Shown: positions 1 through 9,700 of the stretch, one piece after another
Position numbering within the stretch: the first letter of the stretch is position 1
How the letters are laid out: each line of letters starts with the position of its first letter
Source: CAZRUA01 sp964603125
Lineage (GTDB): Bacteria; Bacteroidota; Bacteroidia; B-17B0; Aurantibacillaceae
Length of the DNA: 24,525 nucleotides
NCBI GenBank assembly: GCA_964603125.1
Contig: CAZRUA010000052.1
Coordinates: 1-24,525 of the forward strand
Direction of reading: 5' to 3'
The notes under the pieces: generated by a model
The model's database searches: none
The model's input: only the letters and a program-made list of their open reading frames with translations
Told to the model about the DNA's origin: nothing
Program-made: the position numbers and the translations under genes

Positions 1-1
1 G

Positions 2-3000
2 GTTACCGAATCATTTGTTTTCAATAATAAATTATACTTTGCAACTTATAATGGATATTTATACGAGACAAGTGATGGTGTAAATTTTGCACAAACAACA
101 TCGTATTCTACTCAAGTTAATTCCTCAGGTTACATGGACGCCATGACATCAGCAACTGTGATTGGTGATACTTTATTTATTGGTGTTGGAAGTAATTTTT
201 TTAATGCTTCTTATATTTATAAATCAACAGATGGAGTAAATTTTACACAAACTAAAAGTTTTCCTGGCTTCCCAAGAATAGCCAGTTTAACTGATGTTAA
301 TGGAGATTTGGTTTTTGCAGTTAAGGATTTCGGTGGTTCTTATGACTTTTGGAAAAATGCTGCAGGAGTTTATGACACTTTAGATATTAGTTCATTTAAA
401 AGTCCTGAAACAAATATCTTCAGTAACTCAGCTATTACTTTCTTTAAAAACCATTTGTATTTGGGTGTAACCCAATCTGCATCAGGTTTGAGAACTTCAG
501 GAACAGGAAATTCAAATATATTAAATTCTAACTCAACAGGTGGTAGGGTATACAGGAGATGTGAAACAGCTGTGGGTCCGGTTACTACTGTTGGTGCTGA
601 TACAGTTTATTTTTGTAATGGTAGCTCTGTAAATTTGGTTGCTTCTGGAACAGCAACAAGTTATTCTTGGTCGGATTTGTTTGGAACAACTTATTCAGGA
701 CCACCAAATTTTTTAACCTCTGTTGAAGGTAAATATTGGGTTACGGGTACTTTGCCAAATGGTTGCCGTTCTTCTGATTATGTAACAGCTTTAAAATATC
801 CTGATGCACCTATTTATTTTACAGATACTAATGGTTTAGTTGTTAACACTGGCGGTATGTGTAAAGGTGATGCATTTAATTTTACAGCTAGAGCTGATCA
901 AGATTATCCAGCTTTGGTTACCGGAGGTGGTAATGGAATGGTTACTCCAACAACAATGGGTTTAGGAATAGCAGCAACTTACGAGGCTTGGATTAGAACA
1001 AATGGTAGTACAGGCACAATTTTAAGTGAATATGATGTTACTAGTAACTGGGGTAATAATGAGCATGCTATTTTTTATGTTGATCAGTATTATGATTTGT
1101 ATGCTGTTATTCCTGGTTCGGGTCAAACAATTTTAATTTACAATACAGCAAGTACTCCAAATAACTGGAGTCATATTGCTATCACTACTGATGGAAGTTT
1201 TATAGATGTATATAAAGATGGTTATTGGATGACTAATGTAGCTAGCGCAGGAACTTCTTATCCAGTTGTTGGAAATGGAGCCTTTAAAGTTGGTCTACCT
1301 TCTGTATTACCAAATACTTTATCAGGATTTGGTGGACAAATACGCGATTTAAGAATTTGGAATACTTATCGTTCTCAAGCTGAAATTAATGGTAACAGAT
1401 ATAAATTAACAGGTCCAACTTCTGGTTTGCTTTATTGGTATAAACTTGATGAAGGAAGTGGAACTACTGCAACTGATTTAAGTGGTAATACTGCAAATGG
1501 AACAGTTACAGGAACATTAGTTCCGGCTACAGTTGTTAATTATACTGTTGCTCCAAGTTTATCAAATCTGGGATTAAATGATTTTAAAAGTTTAACTACC
1601 GATTCAGTTACATACCATTTTAATTATACATCAACAAACGGATGTGTTGTTACTGCGGGGCTTTTTGTTGAACCATATTATTTAAAAATAAATTCTACAC
1701 CTGCTTGTGGTTCGTATTATGCAAATGCCAGCTTTACCACAAATTACAGTTATAATTATATGAGTGATGTGTATTGGACAAGTCCGCAATTGCCTACTAG
1801 TCTTGCAACAAACGTAAGTTATTTGCCAGCAACTCCTGAGTATTTAACACTTGAAATATTAAATATACCAAACGGTTGTATCTTAAAGGATTCGGTATAT
1901 GTTAATGTTGGTCCTAGTTTCAGTTGTTTAGCACCTCCAATGAGAGATATATTTAATATTACAGCTTGTGAAAACGATACTGTTAGTCTTTCATTAAATT
2001 TATTGAGTGCTGGAACACCTCCTTACACAATTTATTGGAGCCATGATAATAATGGGATTTATGACACAACTTCAACAATTACTTCAATTTACCCTTTAGG
2101 AAATACAACTTCCCATGTAACTACTAATGGATCTGATGCAATTGGTTGCCCTTTGCAATTTCCTGATGATTTTACAATAACGCCAATTCCAAGTACAGAT
2201 TTATTTGTTAGAGTTACTTCTCAAGCAGCTGCACCAATTAATCCTGGAGACGTTTATTTATTTAAATATACACCAGCAATTAATACTGCAGATTCATTAA
2301 GCCCTCTTGCTTTGGATGCTAATGGAGAAGCTTTATTCACAGGAGTTAATTCAGGTTTATTCCTTATAAAAGCATTGCCTGATGGCGCTACTTATCCAAA
2401 TTCAATTGATACTTATTATGGAAATGCTTATCAATGGGATTCAGCAGCAGTTTACAACCATGGTTGTTCACAAACAGATACTGTGAATATTCAAGTTATT
2501 GATATTTTAGGTAGCATGGGAGGTACAGGAACAATTGAAGGTTATATATTAGAAGATCCTGGTTTTGGCAATCGTTTCTTGCAACCAGGTGATCCAATAC
2601 CAGGAGTTGGTGTTAACTTAGGTCGTAAACCAGGTGGAGCAAGTCAATTAAGAACAACTACTAATTCAGCAGGACAATTCTCTTTCACTGGAGTTCCTGA
2701 TGGAGAGTATTGGATTTTTGCAGATATCCCTAATATGCCAATGGATAGTACAAGAAGTGTTACAATAGATGCAACTAACCAAGTAAGTACTGGAAATGAT
2801 TATTGGGTCGATTCTGTTCAAATTTATGTTGTAAGTGTTAATGTTGGTTTAATTGAGTTAAATGAAGTGGAATCTAATTCTGTAATTGTTTATCCAAATC
2901 CAATTAAAGATAACTTTAACGTTCAATTCACTTCTGATAAAAATGAGAACGTTAATATTGAAATTTATAATGCTATTGGCGAATTAATTTACACCAAAAA

Positions 3001-3133
3001 AGTAAACGCTAATAATGGCACAAATTCAATTAATATAAATGATGCTATTAATGTATTAAGCAAAGGTTCTTATGTAATTAAGATAAATGGTCAAACAAAG
3101 GTGTTACGCCAAAAGTTTGTTTTGACTAATTAA
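2..3133 (+). CDS. T9SS type A sorting domain protein with LamG-like domain (5' end missing)
   Basis: The frame is open from the first complete codon at base 2, so the start lies outside the window; the first visible Met (base 134) is internal. About 1043 residues are visible. Residues 1-130 contain repeated TSDGVNF/STDGVNF units, as in BNR or kelch-like beta-propellers. Residues about 324-504 look like a LamG/concanavalin-A-like domain (EAWIRTNG near its start, RDLRIWN and YWYKLDEGSGTTATDLSGN near its end). Residues about 843-934 resemble an SdrD B-like or carboxypeptidase-regulatory fold (IPGVGV, AGQFSFTGVPDGEYWI). The last 85 residues are a type A T9SS signal (YPNPIKDNFNV, then YNAIGELIY, ending KFVLTN). 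I infer a cell-surface or secreted protein exported across the outer membrane by T9SS; the substrate is unknown. A strong terminator follows the stop codon. Confidence 0.85.
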   Translation, partial: VTESFVFNNKLYFATYNGYLYETSDGVNFAQTTSYSTQVNSSGYMDAMTSATVIGDTLFIGVGSNFFNASYIYKSTDGVNFTQTKSFPGFPRIASLTDVNGDLVFAVKDFGGSYDFWKNAAGVYDTLDISSFKSPETNIFSNSAITFFKNHLYLGVTQSASGLRTSGTGNSNILNSNSTGGRVYRRCETAVGPVTTVGADTVYFCNGSSVNLVASGTATSYSWSDLFGTTYSGPPNFLTSVEGKYWVTGTLPNGCRSSDYVTALKYPDAPIYFTDTNGLVVNTGGMCKGDAFNFTARADQDYPALVTGGGNGMVTPTTMGLGIAATYEAWIRTNGSTGTILSEYDVTSNWGNNEHAIFYVDQYYDLYAVIPGSGQTILIYNTASTPNNWSHIAITTDGSFIDVYKDGYWMTNVASAGTSYPVVGNGAFKVGLPSVLPNTLSGFGGQIRDLRIWNTYRSQAEINGNRYKLTGPTSGLLYWYKLDEGSGTTATDLSGNTANGTVTGTLVPATVVNYTVAPSLSNLGLNDFKSLTTDSVTYHFNYTSTNGCVVTAGLFVEPYYLKINSTPACGSYYANASFTTNYSYNYMSDVYWTSPQLPTSLATNVSYLPATPEYLTLEILNIPNGCILKDSVYVNVGPSFSCLAPPMRDIFNITACENDTVSLSLNLLSAGTPPYTIYWSHDNNGIYDTTSTITSIYPLGNTTSHVTTNGSDAIGCPLQFPDDFTITPIPSTDLFVRVTSQAAAPINPGDVYLFKYTPAINTADSLSPLALDANGEALFTGVNSGLFLIKALPDGATYPNSIDTYYGNAYQWDSAAVYNHGCSQTDTVNIQVIDILGSMGGTGTIEGYILEDPGFGNRFLQPGDPIPGVGVNLGRKPGGASQLRTTTNSAGQFSFTGVPDGEYWIFADIPNMPMDSTRSVTIDATNQVSTGNDYWVDSVQIYVVSVNVGLIELNEVESNSVIVYPNPIKDNFNVQFTSDKNENVNIEIYNAIGELIYTKKVNANNGTNSININDAINVLSKGSYVIKINGQTKVLRQKFVLTN

Positions 3134-3151
3134 GAGGATTTAACCCAAAAT

Positions 3152-3182
3152 AAAAGGCTGTTGTATTTTACAATAGCCTTTT
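3152..3182 (+). terminator. Intrinsic terminator after the T9SS type A gene
   Basis: A 14-bp stem (3152-3165 with 3169-3182, one G-U pair in the plus-strand RNA) closes a 3-base loop and runs into a T tract. It begins 18 bases after the plus-strand stop codon. On the minus strand the same hairpin has one A-C mismatch but is also followed by T-rich sequence, so it may also serve the histidine kinase that ends at 3207 from the opposite side. Confidence 0.85.
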
Positions 3183-3206
3183 TTGTTCTGGTAAGTATCT
3201 AGTGTT

Positions 3207-5114
3207 TTAATTTAATGGTACTTCAATTACAACTGTAGTTCCTTTTCCTAATTGCGAATCAAAATCAACTGTACCATTTAAAAATTCAACCCGAGTTATA
3301 ATTCCTTTTAATCCAATTCCTTCACTTTCTTTTATTTTACTTGTATCAAATCCTTTCCCATTGTCCTCAATCATTATAGTTAATTCTTTTTCATGCTTTA
3401 TTAATTGAGTACTTATTTGATTAGCTCCCGAATGTTTAATTACATTGGTGAAAATTTCTTGAATGATTCGATATAATGTTGACTCTGTTTGTTGTGGTAA
3501 TCTTTCATCTAAACCAACTATTTCTAAGTCAATTTTTAAATTTGGTATTGATGATAATTTGGTGATGAACTCTCTAATAGCTGTTGCTAAACCTAGTTTA
3601 ACCAATGAATTTGGCATCATTGAGTGGGATACGTTTCTTACTTCTTTTACCGAATCATCAACTAAACTAATCGCATTGTTCACTAAATCTTTATCCGACT
3701 CTTTAGTTAAAACTATATTACTTTGTAAGCTACTTAAATTAAGTTTTGCAGCTGATAATAATTGCCCAACCCCATCATGTAAATCTTGTGCTATCCTTGC
3801 GCGTTCTTTTTCCTCAGCTTCAATAACTGATTTAGTACGTTCTATTTTTTGCTGATTGATTTCTTCTTTAAATAGTAATTCTTGCTGAATTCTTTTTTGC
3901 TTGTAGTAATAGAAAATAAAAAATGCTAGAAGCAGTGATACAACTATTACACAAACTATGATTATATTCTTTATAAAGTTTTGCTTTTCGGATAAATTTA
4001 ATTCCGCTTTATTTTTAGCGATTTCTAAATTTTTATTTTCAACATCGTATTTTGTTTGCATTTCTGCCATTGATTCGTTTAATCTATGGCTGTATAAGGA
4101 GTCTTTTAAAACTATTAATGAGTCGGAATATTTAAATGCAGTTTTTAAATCACCTATTTTATCGTAATAGGAGGAAAGGTTATAATATAAATTCTCTAAA
4201 TTATTAGGGTCATTTGTTTTAGCGTACAATTGTCGTGAATAACTAAAGTAATATAAGGCGCTATCTTTATTACCCATGTTTATATATAGCTCACCTAAAT
4301 TATTGGCAACAGATGTTTGTCCACTGTAGTTTTCATTTTCGGTAAATAAAGTAAGGGCTTTGAAAAAGTATTTTTTAGCTTTTGGATAATCTTCAGCTAA
4401 AAAATAAACACCTCCTAAATTATTATAGTTCCAAACTATTGATGTTTTATCATTTATTTTTTCTCTAATTTCTGTTGAAAGCAATAAATACTTGCTCGCT
4501 GAATCAAGCATATTATGCTCAGCGTAAACTAATCCTAAGGTGTTATAAACATTTCCTAATGTAGTTTTGTTGCTTAGTGGAATAGCTAAATTTCTTGCTT
4601 TCTCTAAGTTTTCAATCGCATATTTAAAGTTGTTAATAGATTGGTAGATGTTACCTAAATTAACATATATGTTAGCCATTTCGGTAGAAAGCTTCAATTC
4701 CTGATAACCTTTTAATGAAATTAAAGATTGCTCTAAAGCTTTATTGAATTGCAATAAATTTGAGTTTGCTGAACTTAATCGATGGTAAAGTGCCGACTTT
4801 TGATATAAAGAAATTTTTGATTCGTTTAATTTTAAAAAAGGCTCTATTAAAATTACTGTTGAATCATGCAAATCTAAATGGTAATAAACACGACTCAGTT
4901 CAAGGATAGCTTCAGCTTGAATTCTTGAATCATTGCAAAGCATTGACCAAGTGTAAGCTTTAAAAGCAACGGGCTTGGCTAGTTTTACATCTAACTTTAG
5001 TTTTTCTTTTGAGCTCCTTATTAATTTAGATATTGCTGCGGTATCGCAGTCTTGAGCTAAAAGATGAGTAGATAGGATAATTAAACTTATAATAAATACC
5101 TTGAACCTACTCAT
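3207..5114 (-). CDS. TPR-containing sensor histidine kinase (HisKA_3 / HATPase_c)
   Basis: This 635-residue protein has an N-terminal signal peptide (1-20, ending LLAQ) and a predicted periplasmic region of tandem TPR-like helices (about 60-345; LGNIYQSINNFKYAIENLEKA is a clear unit). One transmembrane helix follows (381-404), then a cytoplasmic NarL/DegS-type kinase. The HisKA_3 phospho-acceptor is His446 in AQDLHDGVGQLL. The ATPase domain shows the N box (QEIFTNVIKH, Asn557), G1 (DNGKGF, 584-589) and G2 (GIGLKG). It should autophosphorylate and pass phosphate to a LuxR/NarL-family response regulator. No regulator lies in the window, so the partner must be encoded elsewhere. It begins 10 bp after glycyl-tRNA synthetase on the same strand and has no separate promoter that I can see. 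The signal sensed is unknown. Confidence 0.9.
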   Translation of the reverse strand: MSRFKVFIISLIILSTHLLAQDCDTAAISKLIRSSKEKLKLDVKLAKPVAFKAYTWSMLCNDSRIQAEAILELSRVYYHLDLHDSTVILIEPFLKLNESKISLYQKSALYHRLSSANSNLLQFNKALEQSLISLKGYQELKLSTEMANIYVNLGNIYQSINNFKYAIENLEKARNLAIPLSNKTTLGNVYNTLGLVYAEHNMLDSASKYLLLSTEIREKINDKTSIVWNYNNLGGVYFLAEDYPKAKKYFFKALTLFTENENYSGQTSVANNLGELYINMGNKDSALYYFSYSRQLYAKTNDPNNLENLYYNLSSYYDKIGDLKTAFKYSDSLIVLKDSLYSHRLNESMAEMQTKYDVENKNLEIAKNKAELNLSEKQNFIKNIIIVCVIVVSLLLAFFIFYYYKQKRIQQELLFKEEINQQKIERTKSVIEAEEKERARIAQDLHDGVGQLLSAAKLNLSSLQSNIVLTKESDKDLVNNAISLVDDSVKEVRNVSHSMMPNSLVKLGLATAIREFITKLSSIPNLKIDLEIVGLDERLPQQTESTLYRIIQEIFTNVIKHSGANQISTQLIKHEKELTIMIEDNGKGFDTSKIKESEGIGLKGIITRVEFLNGTVDFDSQLGKGTTVVIEVPLN

Positions 5115-5124
5115 CTAATTTTAT

Positions 5125-6666
5125 TTATGCTATTGCCTGAAGTAAATATTTTATGTTCACTTTTTTATCAATAATAGAGGCAAGTTCATTAATGTTCACT
5201 CTGTCTTGCTGCATAGTATCTCTATCACGGATAGTTACTGTATTATCTTCCAAACTTTGATGATCTACAGTAATGCAATAAGGTGTTCCAATAGCATCTT
5301 GACGGCGGTAACGTTTACCAACAGTATCCTTTTCGTCGTAGGTTACAGCAGTATCAAATTTCAATAGATTTACTATTTCCATTGCTTTTTCTGGAAGTCC
5401 ATCCTTTTTAATTAAAGGGAAAACAGCTACTTTTATTGGCGCCAGCTGAGGTGGTAATGATAAAACAGTTCTAGTTTCATTATTTTCTAATTTCTCTTCT
5501 TTTAATGAAGTAGAAAGTATCGCTAAGAATAATCTATCTAAACCAACAGATGTTTCAACTACATAAGGCACGTAGCTTTCGTTTAATTCTGGATCAAAAT
5601 ACTGTAATTTTTTACCTGAATATTCTTGATGTTGTTTTAAGTCAAAATCCGTTCTCGAATGAATACCTTCCAATTCCTTAAATCCAAATGGGAATTCAAA
5701 TTCAATATCCGCTGCAGCATTCGCATAATGCGCTAATTTAATATGATCATGAAAACGATATTTTTTCTCATCAATACCTAATGCCTTATGCCATTTCAAA
5801 CGTTTTTCTTTCCATGTTTCATACCATTCCATTTCAGTTCCTGGTTTAACAAAAAATTGCATCTCCATTTGCTCAAATTCACGCATACGGAATATAAACT
5901 GACGCGCAACTATTTCGTTACGGAAAGCTTTACCTGTTTGGGCAATACCAAATGGAATTTTCATTCGACCTGATTTTTGCACATTTAAGTAATTCACAAA
6001 TATTCCTTGAGCTGTTTCCGGACGCAAATAAATAGTACTAGCACCTTCAGCAACTGAGCCCATACTAGTAGAAAACATAAGGTTGAATTGACGTACATCT
6101 GTCCAGTTTCTACTTCCACTTATTGGGCAAACAATTTCACAATCTTCAATTATTTTCTTCACTTCGGCTAAGTCTCCAGCTTCCAAAGCCGTTTTAAAAC
6201 GATTATGAATTTCATCAATTTTAGCTTGGTATTCTAAAACGCGCGTATTAGTTGAACGATAAACAGCCTCGTCAAAATTCTCGAAACGTTTAGCTGCTTT
6301 TTCAACTTCTTTTTTAATCTTATCTTCAATTTTAGCCATATGTTCTTCAATTAACACATCGGCTCTATAACGTTTTTTACTGTCTTTGTTGTCAATTAAT
6401 GGGTCGTTAAAAGCGTCAACGTGGCCACTAGCTTTCCATGTTGTTGGGTGCATGAAAATTGCCGCATCAATACCTACAATGTTATCGTGCAATTGCACCA
6501 TACTTTTCCACCAATAATCGCGTATATTCTTTTTTAGTTCAGCTCCGTTTTGACCATAGTCGTAAACAGCACTTAAACCATCATAAATTTCACTACTTTG
6601 AAAAATGTAACCGTACTCCTTTGCATGTGAGATTAGGTTTTTAAATAAATCTTCTTGATTGCTCAT
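5125..6666 (-). CDS. glyQS: Glycine--tRNA ligase (dimeric, single-chain class II)
   Basis: It attaches glycine to tRNA-Gly in the cytoplasm, an essential step of translation. The 513 residues match the eukaryote/archaea-like alpha2 GlyRS rather than the alpha2beta2 form. Visible hallmarks are the YDYGQNGAELKKNI segment near the N-terminus, the motif 2 region (AFRNEIVARQFIFRMREFEQME) and motif 3 (SVGLDRLFLAIL). A C-terminal anticodon-binding domain starts at about residue 405 (APIKVAVFPL) and includes RYRRQDAIGTPYCITVD. The ATG at 6666 is preceded by a TAnnTTTG box only 7 bases upstream, implying a very short leader. The histidine kinase gene follows 10 bp downstream, probably on the same transcript. 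The symbol glyS is also used for this form. Confidence 0.97.
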   Translation of the reverse strand: MSNQEDLFKNLISHAKEYGYIFQSSEIYDGLSAVYDYGQNGAELKKNIRDYWWKSMVQLHDNIVGIDAAIFMHPTTWKASGHVDAFNDPLIDNKDSKKRYRADVLIEEHMAKIEDKIKKEVEKAAKRFENFDEAVYRSTNTRVLEYQAKIDEIHNRFKTALEAGDLAEVKKIIEDCEIVCPISGSRNWTDVRQFNLMFSTSMGSVAEGASTIYLRPETAQGIFVNYLNVQKSGRMKIPFGIAQTGKAFRNEIVARQFIFRMREFEQMEMQFFVKPGTEMEWYETWKEKRLKWHKALGIDEKKYRFHDHIKLAHYANAAADIEFEFPFGFKELEGIHSRTDFDLKQHQEYSGKKLQYFDPELNESYVPYVVETSVGLDRLFLAILSTSLKEEKLENNETRTVLSLPPQLAPIKVAVFPLIKKDGLPEKAMEIVNLLKFDTAVTYDEKDTVGKRYRRQDAIGTPYCITVDHQSLEDNTVTIRDRDTMQQDRVNINELASIIDKKVNIKYLLQAIA

Positions 6667-6673
6667 AATGCTG

Positions 6674-6703
6674 CAAAATTATAAATTTAGTCGGAGAAAG
6701 AAA
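6674..6703 (-). promoter_or_regulatory. Candidate Bacteroidota promoter for glycyl-tRNA synthetase
   Basis: On the minus strand a perfect -7 box TAATTTTG (6681-6674) lies 18 bases downstream of TTTC (6703-6700), a 3-of-4 match to the -33 TTTG element. The ATG starts 7 bases after the box, so the predicted leader is only a few bases. The -7 box is convincing; the -33 element is weak. Confidence 0.5.
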
Positions 6704-6740
6704 GTGAATTATTTAAGACTTAGTAACATATTATAAATAA

Positions 6741-6768
6741 AAAGCCCCGATATTTCTACCGAGGCTTT
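6741..6768 (-). terminator. Intrinsic terminator of the PKD-repeat gene
   Basis: Read on the minus strand, the arms AAAGCCTCG (6768-6760) and CGGGGCTTT (6749-6741) pair over 9 bp with one G-U, and a TTTATTTATAA tract follows. The hairpin starts 17 bases after the stop codon of the minus-strand gene ending at 6786. On the plus strand the stem contains a C-A mismatch, which favours the minus-strand assignment. Confidence 0.8.
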
Positions 6769-6785
6769 AAAAGAGATTAGTTTAT

Positions 6786-9700
6786 TTATCGCACAACCGT
6801 TACAGTTCCATGATATTCATGTTTTTTACTTAATATGTCTTTAAATTTCACTTTCCAAACATACACATCTTGAAGTACTATCTCATCTTTACCTTGTACT
6901 TTACCATCCCAAAGTTTATCCAACGAATCGGCATACCAAATCATGTTACCCCAACGGTCAAAAATCCATATTTCGTATTTGTCAATACCAATGCCTTTTC
7001 CGTTAAATCCATCATTAACACCATCTCCATTTGGACTAAATGCATTTGGAATAAAGAATGAGAAATCTGGCTTAATTTCAACTGTTTTTCTAATTGTATC
7101 CACACAACCATAGTTATTATCTACAGCGAGTGTAACTACATAATCATGTGGGTCGTAGCTATAATAAAAATGTTGAGGGTGTGTTACAGTGGTAGTATTT
7201 AGCGAAGGATCTGAATAAGCATCACCAAAATTCCAATACGAATGATCTGCACCTAATGAAAGATTAGTAAATAAAACTAAAGGTTCGTTAATGTCTGGAG
7301 CTGGTTCTGTTGGTGCAAATGTAAAGTCAGCAATTGGAGTAGGATAAACTGTAATATACCCCAAGTTATCTTTCGTTCCAACACAACCACTATCAGTTGT
7401 TAAGGTTAAATGTACATCATACAAAGTATTTTGATCATAACTTGTACTTGTGTAACAAGATGCATCATTTTGTAAGGTTGAGTTTAAACCATTACCAAAG
7501 TCCCAAGCCCAATTAGTGATTGTTGAATTAGGAACGTTAGTTGCATTTCCAGTGAAGTTTACACAATGAGTAGGGCAGCCTGCTAAATCATCCCCTAAAA
7601 TACTAGGTACTGGGTTTGGATTTAAGTAAACAGGAGTTGTAATAGTATCCTTACAGCCATTGTTGGTAGTAGAAATTAATGTTACATTATGAAGACCAGG
7701 GGTTCCTACTGCTAATGAAGGATTTTGAGCAATAGAAGCCGTGGCTGCATTATCAACACTCCAGTCCCAAGCTGTAATTGCTCCTGTTGGAGTTACAGTT
7801 GACAAATCGTTTAAGTTCATTAAACTTCCTTCACAAGTTCTAACATAATTAAAGCTTGCAACTGGTTTTGGATGAACCGTAACCAGTATCGAACCCGCAG
7901 TTACACAACCCGCATTACTTGTTGCTGTTAAAGTAGTTGTAAATGTTCCAGCTTGTGGATATGCGTGAGTTGCTGTTAACGGTGGGTTAACTTGTGTTAA
8001 AGTGTTAGGTGTTGGACCTCCAAATACCCAATCAACTTGTTGTATAGTTCCGCCAGTAACAGTTGTTGTATTATTAAATGTAGTTGGGAAACCAAAACAA
8101 ACTGGTGTTGAAGTTATATTTACAACCGGTGCAGCATGAACAAAAACATTACCTACAATAGAATCTTTACAACCAAAATTGGAAACCACCATTAATTCAA
8201 CAGGGTGATTGCCACTTGGGGTAAATGAGTGACTCGAGTTTGGACTAAAATATTCAACACTACCATCGTTATTCATATCCCAGTTGTTATTAGAGATTAC
8301 ATCTGGACCACCAATAGTAGAAGTGTTAGTTAATGTTGTTGCAAAGTTAATACAAACCGAATCAGATGTAAAAGAGGCAACAGGATTCGGATGAACAGTT
8401 ACAGGTTTTGATAACGTGTCTTTACAACCATCGTTTGTTGTTGTTATCATGGTTACTGTAAATGTTCCTGGTGTTCCAACTGGATAAAGGTGAGTAGTTG
8501 GTGTGCCTGTATTGTCAAATACTCCGTCATCTGTCCAATCCCATTCTGTATTTAAAATTGTTTCGTTAGATGTATTGGTAAATGTTGAAGATACACCATC
8601 ACAAACATTAGTTAAAGTAAAGTTTGCCACTGGTTTTGGATATACTGTTATCGTTTTTGTTACAGTATCTAAACAACCATTGTTTGATGTAACCAATAAT
8701 GAAATAGGGTAAGTTCCTGCTAAGCCAGGGTAATTATGAGGACCAACACCATTTAACTCACAAGTTGCTAAAGATGTATTCACGTCCCAGCAATAAGTTG
8801 CAATATTATCAGGACCGTTAATTGTTGTTCCATCAGTTAGTGTAGTGTTATTTCCAAAACAAACTGTTGTTGAAGTGAAATCAGCAACCGGCTTAGGGAA
8901 TATTGTTATTGTAGAGTTAGCGGTGTCTTTACAGCCATGATTTGTTGTTACAATTAAAGTAACATTATATTGTCCATCTGCAGAGAATAAATGTGAAGGC
9001 GAAGCTAATGCACTTGAGTTGTTTGCTCCAGAACTTGCATCTGCAAAATTCCAATTATAAACCGCAATATTATCGTTTGGACCCGGATTTGGAGTTGTGT
9101 TATTGTAGTTTACAGTTGTGTAAACACAAGAGTTTGGAGCTGTAAACGCTGCTACCGGATTTGGATGAACAGTATCTGTTGTTGTTACAGTTGCAGAACA
9201 TGGTCCTATTGCAGCAGTTAAAGTAACTGTGTAAACTCCAGCAGCTGTATAAGTATATGAAGGAGTTTGAACATTTGAAGTGTCATTTGTTGCAGCCGTT
9301 CCAAAATCCCAATGCCATGAAGTAACTGGCGGCGCAACAGGCGTATTATTTGTAAAAGTAGTACCTACATTTAAACAAACATTATTTGCAGATATGCTAG
9401 GCACTGGCATTGGATTCACAATAATGGTTTGTGTTATTGAATCCTTACAACCAAATGAATTGATAACTAATAGTTCAGCAGTATATGTATTTGCCGAAGC
9501 ATAGTTGTTTGAAGCAGCTGCTCCTAATGCATCACTTGTACCATCATTTGTAAAATCCCATGATGTTGTTGAAATAACACCTACAGTTGGAGTACTTGTG
9601 CTATTAAAGTTAACAGCAGTACCAAAACAAACTGGAGCATCATGAGTGAAGCTAGCAACTGGTGGTAAACTAATCAGAACGTTCATTGTTGTATCATGAG

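Noticed and set aside
134..134. ATG at 134 as a true gene start
   Set aside because: The same frame is open back to the window edge and encodes another TSDGVNF unit, so the gene is truncated by the window.
3463..4167. Plus-strand open frames within the histidine kinase gene
   Set aside because: Antisense shadows of a well-supported kinase with intact catalytic motifs.
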